DNA from: Caulobacteraceae bacterium UBA6225
Lineage (GTDB): Bacteria > Pseudomonadota > Alphaproteobacteria > Caulobacterales > Caulobacteraceae
DNA: 6,448 nucleotides
Reading direction: 5' to 3'
NCBI GenBank assembly: GCA_002441055.1
Contig: DJWR01000106.1
Coordinates: 338 to 6,785, forward strand
The position numbers and the translations under genes are program-made. Below are positions 1-5,204 of the stretch, one piece after another. The stretch's first letter is position 1, and the number at the start of each line of letters is the position of its first letter. The notes beneath the pieces were generated by a model. The model had not been told where the DNA came from. It ran no database searches and worked only from the letters and a program-made list of their open reading frames with translations.

Positions 1-774
1 GACATCGCCATCCTGACCGGCGGCCAGCTGATCAGCGAAGACCTGGGCATCAAGCTCGAAAACGTCTCCCTCGACATGCTTGGCCGCGCCAAGAAGGTCA
101 CCATCACCAAGGACGACACCACCATCGTGGACGGCTCGGGTGAGAAGGAAGGCATTGAAGGCCGCATCAGCCAGATCAAGCGCCAGATCGAAGACACCAC
201 CTCGGACTACGACAAGGAAAAGCTGCAGGAACGTCTGGCCAAGCTGGCCGGCGGCGTTGCGGTCATCCGCGTCGGCGGCTCCACCGAGGTCGAGGTGAAG
301 GAACGCAAGGACCGCGTCGACGACGCGCTCAATGCGACCCGCGCCGCGGTTGAAGAAGGCATCGTTCCCGGCGGCGGCGTCGCCCTCCTGAAGGCCTCCA
401 AGATCCTGGACGGCTTCAAGGGCGACAATGACGACCAGGAAGCCGGCGTCGCCATCGTGCGCCGCGCCCTGCAGGCTCCGATCCGCCAGATCGCCGAAAA
501 CGCCGGCGTCGAAGGCTCGATCGTCGTCTCCAAGGTTCTGGAAAACGGCTCGGCCACCTTCGGCTTCAACGCCCAGACCGAAGAATATGTCGACATGGTC
601 CAGGCTGGCGTCATCGACCCGGCCAAGGTCGTCCGGACGGCTCTGCAGGACGCGGCTTCGGTCGCCGGCCTGCTGATCACCACCGAAGCGGCCATCGTCG
701 AGGCGCCGAAGAAGAACGCGCCCGCCGGCGGCGGCATGCCCGACATGGGCGGCATGGGCGGCATGGACTTCTAA
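1..774 (+). CDS. groEL: Chaperonin GroEL, C-terminal part (5' end outside window)
   Basis: ATP-dependent 60-kDa chaperonin subunit that forms the cytosolic double-ring folding chamber with GroES. The frame is open from base 1 and gives 257 residues. They start with DIAILTGG, which lines up with about residue 291 of the E. coli protein, so roughly half of the usual ~547 residues are present: the end of the apical domain, the second intermediate domain and the equatorial domain. Visible landmarks are TSDYDKEKLQER, KLAGGVAVI, and DDALNATRAAVEEG followed by GGG. The second Asp of DDALNATRA (fragment residue 108) matches the catalytic ATPase Asp398. The tail GGGMPDMGGMGGMDF is the normal flexible Gly-Met tail that projects into the cavity. 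An internal ATG at 76 is not a start, because conserved sequence continues upstream of it. A groES-groEL operon is likely, but groES is not in view. A strong terminator follows the stop. Confidence 0.98.
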   Translation, partial: DIAILTGGQLISEDLGIKLENVSLDMLGRAKKVTITKDDTTIVDGSGEKEGIEGRISQIKRQIEDTTSDYDKEKLQERLAKLAGGVAVIRVGGSTEVEVKERKDRVDDALNATRAAVEEGIVPGGGVALLKASKILDGFKGDNDDQEAGVAIVRRALQAPIRQIAENAGVEGSIVVSKVLENGSATFGFNAQTEEYVDMVQAGVIDPAKVVRTALQDAASVAGLLITTEAAIVEAPKKNAPAGGGMPDMGGMGGMDF

Positions 775-807
775 GTCCAAACCAACCCAGGCTTTCTCAC
801 TAACGGG

Positions 808-843
808 AAAGGGCGGCGCCTCACGGCTCCGCCCTTTTTCTTT
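808..843 (+). terminator. Intrinsic terminator of groEL
   Basis: A 9-bp stem (808-816 with 829-837), one mismatch, three more G/C pairs and a TCAC loop at 821-824, followed by a T-rich tail (TTTTTCTTT). It starts 34 bases after the groEL stop, as expected for a rho-independent terminator. Read from the other strand the stem has only a short T run (TTTCCC), so it may also weakly stop transcripts from the convergent holin-family gene. Confidence 0.9.
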
Positions 844-868
844 GGTCGGCTGACAGGCGCCGTTTAGC

Positions 869-1225
869 TCAGCCCTTCGCCTCGTCGCGGATCAGCATGT
901 GGCCGACCCAGCTGGTCAGGCCGGTGACGACGGCGGCCACCAGGCCCGGCCACAGGCCGTCCACCGTGAAGCCCTGCAGCATCACCGCCACCAGGCCGAT
1001 CATGGCCGCGTTCAGGACCAGCAGGAACAGGCCGAGCGTCAGGAAGGTCAGAGGCAGGGTCAGGATGAACAGGATCGGCCGCAGCACGGCGTTCACCAGC
1101 CCCAGCAGCACGGCGGCCAGGATCAGGCTGCCCATGTCGGTGAAGGACACGCCGGCCACCAGCATGGACGACAGCCAAAGGCCGATGGCGCCGAAAATGG
1201 CGCGGACGATGAACTTGGCCAACAT
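869..1225 (-). CDS. Phage holin family membrane protein (PF04020, YvlD-like)
   Basis: Inner-membrane protein of 118 residues, almost entirely hydrophobic, with about four helices (roughly residues 4-24, 31-48, 51-80 and 91-111). The central stretch is the family signature: LVNAVLRPILFILTLPLT, then LGLFLLVLNA, then GFTVDGLWPGL. This matches the 'Mycobacterial 4 TMS phage holin' family (Phage_holin_4_2, related to B. subtilis YvlD). Despite the name, most members are chromosomal proteins of unknown function with no phage around them, and that is the case here. The ATG start follows a strong GGGGGAGGG ribosome site four to five bases upstream (bases 1231-1239 on the other strand). The C-terminus is short and charged (RDEAKG). 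It converges on groEL, with the terminator between them. A palindrome at 1244-1260 lies just upstream and may be its operator. No lysis gene is nearby, so a true holin role is unlikely. Confidence 0.88.
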   Translation of the reverse strand: MLAKFIVRAIFGAIGLWLSSMLVAGVSFTDMGSLILAAVLLGLVNAVLRPILFILTLPLTFLTLGLFLLVLNAAMIGLVAVMLQGFTVDGLWPGLVAAVVTGLTSWVGHMLIRDEAKG

Positions 1226-1237
1226 AGGCCCTCCCCC

Positions 1238-1316
1238 GAAATGGACGGTCCTGGACCGTCAGTCAGGGAGGCATAGTCGCCGATGGCGCCGCGTCCGTCA
1301 CCCCAGGACCCATTTC
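1238..1316. repeat. Larger inverted repeat in the divergent intergenic region
   Basis: GAAATG(gac)GGTCCTGG at 1238-1254 is matched on the opposite strand by CCAGGACC-CATTTC at 1303-1316. That is 14 paired bases with a 3-base bulge, around a 48-bp spacer. The left arm overlaps the 1244-1260 palindrome, so the CCAGGACC core occurs once within the palindrome and once as an outlying copy. It could be a pair of sites for one regulator or a cruciform/RNA stem in the holin gene leader. Chance is possible in such GC-rich DNA. Confidence 0.4.
1244..1260. promoter_or_regulatory. Perfect 17-nt palindrome, possible operator
   Basis: GACGGTCC-T-GGACCGTC is an 8-bp perfect inverted repeat around one central base. 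The one-base spacer suits a DNA-binding dimer better than an RNA hairpin. It lies 18 bp upstream of the start codon of the holin-family gene and about 110 bp upstream of the divergent EF-hand gene. The regulator is unknown and operator function is inferred. Confidence 0.45.
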
Positions 1317-1371
1317 CGCCGCAACCGACGCCGATAGCGAGACCGTAGGGCGGGCGAGATGGGAGATATCG

Positions 1372-2004
1372 ATGCAAAGACTGGTCCTGCTGACCCTGGC
1401 CGCCCTCTGGACAAGCGCGGCCGTCGCCTCGGCCGCCCCGCCTCCGGGCCCGCCCCCTGGCTGCGAGCCCCAAGGCGGCGACCTGGAGATCTTCATCAGC
1501 CCGTCGGGCGAGCCGTTTCGCGGGGTCGGAGGCCTGGCCGCCTGGTTTAGGGGCGCCGACGCCGATGCGGACGGACTGGTGACCCTGGCGGAGTTCGAGG
1601 CCGATGCTGTCCGCATGTTCGGCCTGCTGGACACCGACCAGAACGGGTCCATCGACGGATTCGAGACCCAGGCCTATGAGCGGGAGGTCGTCCCGGAAAT
1701 CCGCAGTCTGGGCGGGGCGCGACCGCCGCCCGGCGCCGGCCGTGGCCCTGGCGCCGAGGGCGAGCGGCCGAGGCGACCGATGCTGGGAATGGGGCGCGCC
1801 TCCCCGCCCGTGAGGCGGGAGGGCGCGGCTAGGTTTGGCCTGCTCAATGAGCCCCACCCCGTGCGCGGCGCCGACGCGGACCTCTCCGGGCGGGTCAGCC
1901 TGGAGGAGTGGCGCAAGGCTGCGGCCCGGCGCTTTGGGCTGCTGGATCAGGATGGCGACGGGGTTCTGACCCCAGACAGCCTGCCGCCGCGCCCAGGCGC
2001 CTGA
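1372..2004 (+). CDS. Exported EF-hand protein with duplicated EF-hand pair
   Basis: A 210-residue protein of unknown specific role, probably a periplasmic calcium-binding protein. Residues 1-22 form a Sec signal peptide (Arg, a hydrophobic core, then ASAA before a proline-rich start). Four EF-hand loops are visible: 63-74 (DADADG...E), 87-98 (DTDQNG...E), 168-179 (DADLSG...E) and 192-203 (DQDGDG...). The first three carry acidic or polar ligands at positions 1, 3 and 5 and Glu at position 12. The fourth has Ser203 at position 12 and should bind weakly. Loops pair as 1-2 and 3-4 with the same 24-residue spacing and the same FGLLD lead-in, which shows an internal duplication. A Pro/Gly/Arg-rich linker (about 112-150) separates the pairs. 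The start is set by GGGAG six bases upstream of the ATG. It ends 4 bp before the stop of the convergent YmdB-like gene. Confidence 0.88.
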   Translation: MQRLVLLTLAALWTSAAVASAAPPPGPPPGCEPQGGDLEIFISPSGEPFRGVGGLAAWFRGADADADGLVTLAEFEADAVRMFGLLDTDQNGSIDGFETQAYEREVVPEIRSLGGARPPPGAGRGPGAEGERPRRPMLGMGRASPPVRREGAARFGLLNEPHPVRGADADLSGRVSLEEWRKAAARRFGLLDQDGDGVLTPDSLPPRPGA

Positions 2005-2014
2005 GCCCTCAGGC
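1999..2014. terminator. Dyad across two convergent stop codons
   Basis: GCCTGAG-CC-CTCAGGC is a perfect 7-bp inverted repeat. Its arms contain the TGA of the EF-hand gene (2002-2004) and, on the other strand, the TGA of the YmdB-like gene (2009-2011). It could form a short hairpin in either transcript. Neither side has a T tract, so any terminator activity would be weak or rho-assisted. Confidence 0.3.
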
Positions 2015-2845
2015 CCGAGCCAAATCCACCTGGGGGATGGTCTCTGAAAGCCGGCCGCCGACGCGGATCGGCTCGACCCGGACCGCCAGACCCGTGGAAT
2101 CGTCGGTCTCGACGAACACGCCGCAGACCGTGGCCGGGCCTTCGGCGGGCTTGTAGCGGCCGCCGGAGATCCGGGTGGTGAAGCGCCGCAGAGGCTCTTC
2201 CTTCTGGTTGCCGATCACGCTGTCATAGTCGGCGCAGGCGCCGGCGTCGGTCTGATAGGCCGTGCCGCCGGGCAGGATCTGGCAGTCGGCGGTCGGCACA
2301 TGGGTGTGGGTCCCCACCACCAGGCTCGCCCGGCCGTCGCAGAAGTGGCCCATGGCCATCTTCTCGCTGGTGGCCTCGGCGTGCATGTCCACCAGGATGG
2401 CGTCCGACACCATGCCGAGCGGCGCCTTTTCCAGCTCCCGGTCGACGGCGGCGAAGGGGTCGTCCAGGGAGTCCATATGGACCCGGCCCAGAAGGTTGAT
2501 CACCAGGACGCGGCGGCCCGACTGGGTCTCGAACAGATTGGCGCCGCGGCCGGGCGCATCGGCCAGGACCGAATAGTTCAGGGGCCGAATCAGGCGGGGC
2601 TCGCGGACGATATAGGTCAGCGCCTCCTTCTGGTCCCAGGAGTGGTTACCCAGCGTCAGGCAGTCGGCGCCGGCGTCGAACAGCTCACGCGCCGTATTCT
2701 CGGTGATCCCGAAGCCGGCGGCGGCGTTCTCGGCGTTGATGACCACGAACTCGAGGCCGAGCTGGCGACGCAACATGGGCAGGTGGTCGGCGAGACCCTC
2801 GCGGCCGGACCGGCCGACGACATCTCCAAAAAAGGCGAAACGCAT
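2009..2845 (-). CDS. ymdB: TIGR00282/YmdB-family metallophosphoesterase
   Basis: Calcineurin-like metallophosphoesterase of 278 residues, the full length for the YmdB family. B. subtilis YmdB hydrolyses cyclic nucleotides and affects biofilm and motility choice; the substrate in alphaproteobacteria is not settled. The dinuclear metal site is complete: Asp8 in FFGDVVGR, Glu39 and Asn40 in INAEN, Asn67-His68 in LGNHSWD, His155 in VDMHAEATSEK, and His180/His182 in GTHTHVPTAD. These fall near the positions of the B. subtilis ligands. The downstream TDAG...YDSVIG segment is also a family landmark. The ATG at 2845 lies 9 bp after the TAG of the cyclo-ligase gene. The AGGA ribosome site overlaps that stop codon, which suggests translational coupling in a two-gene unit. 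Cytosolic, with no signal peptide. The molecular function is confident and the biological role is not. Confidence 0.95.
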   Translation of the reverse strand: MRFAFFGDVVGRSGREGLADHLPMLRRQLGLEFVVINAENAAAGFGITENTARELFDAGADCLTLGNHSWDQKEALTYIVREPRLIRPLNYSVLADAPGRGANLFETQSGRRVLVINLLGRVHMDSLDDPFAAVDRELEKAPLGMVSDAILVDMHAEATSEKMAMGHFCDGRASLVVGTHTHVPTADCQILPGGTAYQTDAGACADYDSVIGNQKEEPLRRFTTRISGGRYKPAEGPATVCGVFVETDDSTGLAVRVEPIRVGGRLSETIPQVDLARA

Positions 2846-2854
2846 CTAACTATC

Positions 2855-3424
2855 CTAGCGGACTTCGATCAGCCCGGCTTCCGTCAATATGGCGTCCAGC
2901 CGCTGATCGTGCGGCTCCAGCGGCAGATCCTCGACCTCCTGGCCGGCATAGGCGTAACCGAGCAGGAAGGGGCGGTGCTCGGCGCCCAGCGCCGCGATCG
3001 CCCGGTCATAGACGCCGGCCCCCTGGCCCAGCCGCCCGCCCCGGCGATCAAAGGCCAGCAGGGGCACGATCAGGGCCGTCGGCGAGACCTGCGGCTGGTC
3101 GGCGAGGGGCGCGGGGATTCCGAAGGCGTCCGGCGACAGGGCCGCGCCCGGGGTCCAGGGGCGGAAGATCAGCGGCGCCTCCCGGCTCGCGGCCACCGGC
3201 AGGGCGAGGCTGACCCCGGCCTCGGCCAGGGCCGCCATCAGCGGGGCGGGATCAAGCTCGGCGCCCTGGGCGATATAACCCGCCACCGGGCCAGCCCCTA
3301 GCCGCGCCAGCGGCGCGTGGGCGGCGGCGCAGGCGCCGGCCTGGGCGTCGGCGGCCGCCAGCGCCAGACGCAGGCTGCGCATCTGCCGGCGCAGAACGGA
3401 CTTCTGGTGGGAGACAGGGTTCAC
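2855..3424 (-). CDS. ygfA: 5-formyltetrahydrofolate cyclo-ligase (MTHFS)
   Basis: Converts 5-formyl-THF to 5,10-methenyl-THF using ATP, returning the stored folate to the one-carbon pool. It has 189 residues, normal for the family. Landmarks in order are the basic N-terminus QKSVLRRQMRSLR (residues 7-19), the substrate-loop segment GYIAQGAELD (49-58, with Glu56), LPV (75-77), VPLLAFDRRGGRLGQG (120-135), the nucleotide/folate loop ending in VYDR (138-141), and GYAYAGQ...EPHDQRLDAILTE (156-182). The usual GYGGGYYDR loop reads GQGAGVYDR here, with a conservative core. The start is GTG at 3424. It has no strong ribosome site, but the next candidate (Met15) would remove the conserved Lys/Arg segment. 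The gene is followed after 9 bp by the YmdB-like gene. In many proteobacteria it directly follows 6S RNA; here a lipoprotein gene lies between them. Confidence 0.95.
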   Translation of the reverse strand: MNPVSHQKSVLRRQMRSLRLALAAADAQAGACAAAHAPLARLGAGPVAGYIAQGAELDPAPLMAALAEAGVSLALPVAASREAPLIFRPWTPGAALSPDAFGIPAPLADQPQVSPTALIVPLLAFDRRGGRLGQGAGVYDRAIAALGAEHRPFLLGYAYAGQEVEDLPLEPHDQRLDAILTEAGLIEVR

Positions 3425-3606
3425 GGCCCAGGCTCTTAGCCGAACCTGAGGCTCCTGGGGAAATTGTCGTAGGCCGTTGAGATCGGTGCGTTTGCTGCTT
3501 ACGGCGGATCTAAATGCGAGCTTGGCCCTATGCGCGTTGGCGAATCCGCATCGAGCGTAGGGGCCTCGGACGCCCGCTCACGAGCGCTGCCGACCCGCTA
3601 CGGGCC

Positions 3607-3942
3607 TCAGGGACAGGTAAAGGTGTAGGTCCGAGATCGGCGCATGAAGCCGCCCGAAGTGGGCTGATGAGCGTTCGGGTCGTCCACAAAGGAAAATCCG
3701 CCAGGACACTGTTCGCCCGCAAAGCGGTTAGCAGCCACCAAAATACGCTGAGCGATGGATGACTCGGTTTCCCCCAGACCGGGATTAGCGTTCACAACCA
3801 ATAAATGACGGCCACGAGCCACTTCTTCGTGTTGCAAAGTGACCCCTCCGGTGCCCCCCACTCGTGTGTCGGTCCCCGGCGCGGTCGAATACGCGCAACC
3901 GCCCAATGCGAGGACTAACGCACCGACAGCAAGACTTCTCAT
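3607..3942 (-). CDS. Small lipoprotein, conserved-hypothetical type
   Basis: Predicted 111-residue lipoprotein of unknown function. The N-terminus MRSLAVGALVLALGGC is a lipoprotein signal: one Arg, a hydrophobic core, then lipobox L13-G14-G15-C16, so Cys16 would be lipidated. The mature part has a Gly/Thr-rich linker (17-34), the stretch GRHLLVVNANPGLGETE, an amphipathic SSIAQRILVAANRFAGEQCP, and the end RRSRTYTFTCP. The two remaining cysteines (C79 and C110) could form a disulfide in the periplasm. The start at 3942 is chosen because GGAG lies about eight bases upstream and it starts the signal peptide cleanly; an in-frame ATG at 3981 has no ribosome site. Base composition is lower in GC than the neighbours (29 of 60 bases at 3781-3840, against 49 of 60 at 3181-3240). 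The 182 bp between this gene and the cyclo-ligase gene show no clear feature. I can describe this gene but cannot name its family. Confidence 0.75.
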   Translation of the reverse strand: MRSLAVGALVLALGGCAYSTAPGTDTRVGGTGGVTLQHEEVARGRHLLVVNANPGLGETESSIAQRILVAANRFAGEQCPGGFSFVDDPNAHQPTSGGFMRRSRTYTFTCP

Positions 3943-3992
3943 CGGGCTCTCTCCGGCCGCCGCGCGGGCGCGGCAATTCATTTGACGAGGGA

Positions 3993-4020
3993 AGCGTAGC
4001 TAATGTGCTGCGTTCTGCAA
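3993..4020 (-). promoter_or_regulatory. Possible promoter of the lipoprotein gene
   Basis: On the minus strand TTGCAGA (4020-4014) and GCTACGCT (4000-3993) are separated by 13 bases. This resembles the Caulobacter housekeeping pattern TTGACGS, 10-14 bases, GCTANAWC, with several mismatches. It would give a leader of about 45 bases before the ATG at 3942. Pattern match only. Confidence 0.35.
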
Positions 4021-4068
4021 TCCGCCCTTCTCAACTATTCGCAGCCGGTTTTCGGGGCTAGGCGGCGG

Positions 4069-4114
4069 ATGCCCCACTGGGGGACATGGGACGCAGCGAA
4101 AGCCGCTGACCCAT
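4069..4114 (-). other. Two adjoining hairpins downstream of the 6S RNA
   Basis: The first stem pairs 4086-4090 with 4110-4114 and 4094-4098 with 4104-4108 (ATGGG/CCCAT and CAGCG/CGCTG). The second pairs 4069-4075 with 4079-4087 (ATGCCCC with GGGG...CAT, one bulged base). They share bases 4086-4087, so they compete at their junction. No T tract follows, so they are not a standard terminator. They could be a processed 3' trailer of the RNA upstream or part of a leader for the lipoprotein transcript. Confidence 0.4.
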
Positions 4115-4117
4115 CAA

Positions 4118-4298
4118 GAAGCAAAGGGTGGCGGCGCCGCGAGAACCGTGAAGGACGATTTTAATCCCCTCGGACCTGGATAACCAGGTGGGCGCCATGT
4201 GTCCGGGGCCACGGCGCCGGACAGGGACAGCTCCCTTCGAGACAATTAAGGTCGGAGGAATTAGGTTGCCTTCGACGTGAGCCACAGCAGACCCGCCG
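4118..4298 (-). ncRNA. ssrS: Probable 6S RNA (SsrS); ends approximate
   Basis: 6S RNA imitates an open promoter and sequesters housekeeping RNA polymerase holoenzyme. Evidence is position and fold. The segment lies in the 406-bp gap after zapA, in the zapA-to-cyclo-ligase interval where proteobacterial 6S genes usually sit, and has its own promoter just upstream. The minus-strand RNA folds into a long rod. Closing pairs are GGCGG 4297-4293 with CCGCC 4134-4130, GCUGU 4288-4284 with GCGGC 4140-4136, and CGU plus GAAGG (4277-4269) with CCUUC plus ACG (4154-4147). A 19-by-6-base central bubble follows. Then 4249-4238 pairs with 4172-4161 (twelve positions, one mismatch). Apical hairpins include ACCUGG-UUAU-CCAGGU at 4189-4174. 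This rod-bubble-rod form is the 6S hallmark. A 91-codon frame crossing it (4333-4058) is not a credible gene. The U-rich 3' edge near 4118 is a guess. Confidence 0.62.
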
Positions 4299-4304
4299 GG
4301 ACCT

Positions 4305-4333
4305 AATCTAGGGCTAGCCCAGGGCGATAACAA
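4305..4333 (-). promoter_or_regulatory. Promoter of the probable 6S RNA
   Basis: Minus strand TTGTTA (4333-4328), a 17-base spacer, then TAGATT (4310-4305). In the Caulobacter pattern, CCTAGATT fits GCTANAWC well and lies 14 bases from TTGTTAT. Transcription would start near 4298, exactly where the RNA's closing stem begins. The spacer contains the palindrome GGGCTAGCCC (4311-4320). The promoter sits in the first 45 bases after the zapA stop, so the RNA can be made independently of zapA. Confidence 0.55.
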
Positions 4334-4348
4334 GGCGCGTGCGCGGGC

Positions 4349-4675
4349 CTATTCCGCCGCCAGCTGCTCGATCTTCTTGGCCGCCCCGTCGAGCGCCGCC
4401 ACGGCCCTGGATTCGATCCGCGCCCGGTCAGACTGCAGGCGGGCGAGTTCGGCCTGCACACCGGACATACGGCTGCGGGAATCCCATAGCTCGTCGGCCA
4501 GCAGCAGGGCCGCCATGAGGAAGAGCCGGGTCTCCGTCAGCTGCCCCATGTCCTGGGAGACGGCGCGGACCTGACGGTCGAACAGCCGCACCAGCTCCAG
4601 GAGATGGCCCTCCTGGCCATCCTCGCAGCCCACCTGATAGGGCCGGCCGTTCACCTCGATGGTCACCTGGGCCAT
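4349..4675 (-). CDS. zapA: Cell division protein ZapA
   Basis: Cytosolic FtsZ-ring-associated protein that bundles FtsZ filaments at midcell. It has 108 residues, typical for the family. The N-terminal part MAQVTIEVNGRPYQVGCEDGQ (1-21) forms the beta-strand head. HLLELVRLFDRQVRAV (24-39) and TETRLFLMAALLLADEL (47-63) form the helical core. Residues 64-107 form the heptad-rich dimerisation coil. The start is clear: GGGAGG lies within the last codons of the upstream gene, eight bases before the ATG. Only 3 bp separate the ATG from the upstream TGA, so the two genes are very likely co-translated. The probable 6S RNA promoter begins 16 bp beyond the stop. Alphaproteobacterial ZapA proteins often follow a small coiled-coil gene, as here. 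Confidence 0.95.
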   Translation of the reverse strand: MAQVTIEVNGRPYQVGCEDGQEGHLLELVRLFDRQVRAVSQDMGQLTETRLFLMAALLLADELWDSRSRMSGVQAELARLQSDRARIESRAVAALDGAAKKIEQLAAE

Positions 4676-4678
4676 GGG

Positions 4679-5056
4679 TCAGTCCTCCCGGATCATGGGG
4701 TCGGGGGTTTCGGCGTCAGAGGCCGGCTCGAGGTCGAGCTCCGGCTCGTCCTCCTCGAAGGCTGACGCTTCGACGTCAGGCGCCTCGTCAGCCTCGAGGA
4801 CCTCGCGAATCTCGGCGATGGCCCGCCCAAGGGCGGCGGAGGCCTCCGCGCCGGCCGCCTCCAGGGCCTTTTCCCGGGCGCGGGCCTCGTCCAGTTCGTC
4901 GGCCAGCTTGGCGCGGTCCTGGTCGAACAGGCCGCCGGCCTCCAGCCCGGCGCGACCCTTGGCCGCGCCCAGGCGCTGTTCCAGCAGGGCGATGGCGCGT
5001 TCGAGCCGCCGGGCGGCCTGGTCTATGGCGCTCTCGCTAGCGGGATCACGGATCAT
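4679..5056 (-). CDS. DUF4164-like coiled-coil protein upstream of zapA
   Basis: A 125-residue soluble protein without signal peptide or membrane segment; function unknown. Residues about 10-88 form a long Ala/Glu/Arg-rich helix with coiled-coil character (ARRLERAIALLEQRLGAAKG, AKLADELDEARAREKALEAA). Residues 89-125 are a strongly acidic, Pro-containing tail (ADEAPDVEASAFEEDEPELD) that is probably disordered. DUF4164-family proteins of this size and composition typically sit between tkt and zapA in alphaproteobacteria. The assignment rests mainly on this context, because coiled coils give little sequence signal. The ATG at 5056 has GGAG six bases upstream. The gene is the first of the minus-strand block and overlaps the zapA translation signal at its 3' end. 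A role with ZapA at the divisome is plausible but is inferred only from the pairing. Confidence 0.82.
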   Translation of the reverse strand: MIRDPASESAIDQAARRLERAIALLEQRLGAAKGRAGLEAGGLFDQDRAKLADELDEARAREKALEAAGAEASAALGRAIAEIREVLEADEAPDVEASAFEEDEPELDLEPASDAETPDPMIRED

Positions 5057-5083
5057 TCAGGACTCCAGAAGTGTGTCCGTTAA

Positions 5084-5119
5084 TCTATAGCCCGCGCCGG
5101 GCGTGGCCTGAAAGCGGCG
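5084..5119 (-). promoter_or_regulatory. Possible promoter of the DUF4164-zapA unit
   Basis: Minus strand GCTATAGA (5091-5084) is a good -10 in the Caulobacter style and is the only AT-rich block in this GC-rich gap. The -35 candidate TTTCAGG about 15 bases upstream is weak. The leader would be roughly 20 bases before the start at 5056. Confidence 0.35.
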
Positions 5120-5136
5120 CATTTCTTGACCGCCGC
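5114..5136 (+). promoter_or_regulatory. Possible tkt -35 element inside a small dyad
   Basis: TTGACCG at 5126-5132 matches the -35 of the Caulobacter housekeeping promoter, but no good -10 is visible 10-14 bases downstream (best is GCATGCGA at 5143). It overlaps a 6-bp inverted repeat, GCGGCG (5114-5119) with CGCCGC (5131-5136). In GC-rich DNA such a dyad may be chance. Confidence 0.25.
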
Positions 5137-5204
5137 GCCCGTGCATGCGACCCCGCCAGCCTGCGCCCCGCCCCCTTGCGACCTTCAGACTTCCCGGAAC
5201 GCTC

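Noticed and set aside
207..764. Open frame of 185 codons antisense to groEL
   Set aside because: The groEL frame is unmistakable, and the antisense product is a Ser/Arg/Pro-rich artefact.
736..771. GGM repeats at the end of groEL as a possible DNA repeat
   Set aside because: They encode the normal Gly-Met C-terminal tail of GroEL.
869..1225. Prophage remnant suggested by the holin-family name
   Set aside because: Members of this family are mostly ordinary chromosomal membrane proteins, and no endolysin, integrase or other phage gene is nearby.
1123..1857. Minus-strand frame of 244 codons across the divergent promoter region
   Set aside because: It overlaps the signal peptide and EF-hands of the plus-strand gene and the start of the holin-family gene in another frame; the product is a low-complexity Arg/Gly sequence.
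2300..3301. Open frame of 333 codons on the plus strand
   Set aside because: It runs antisense across two well-supported genes (the YmdB-like and cyclo-ligase genes) and through their junction, and its product has no recognisable domain.
3514..3762. 82-codon plus frame between the cyclo-ligase and lipoprotein genes
   Set aside because: It overlaps the lipoprotein C-terminus antisense, has no clear ribosome site and gives an Arg-rich product without features.
4058..4333. 91-codon minus frame across the 6S RNA region
   Set aside because: No ribosome site and no recognisable protein feature; the RNA fold explains the region better. A false ORF here would be a typical annotation error.
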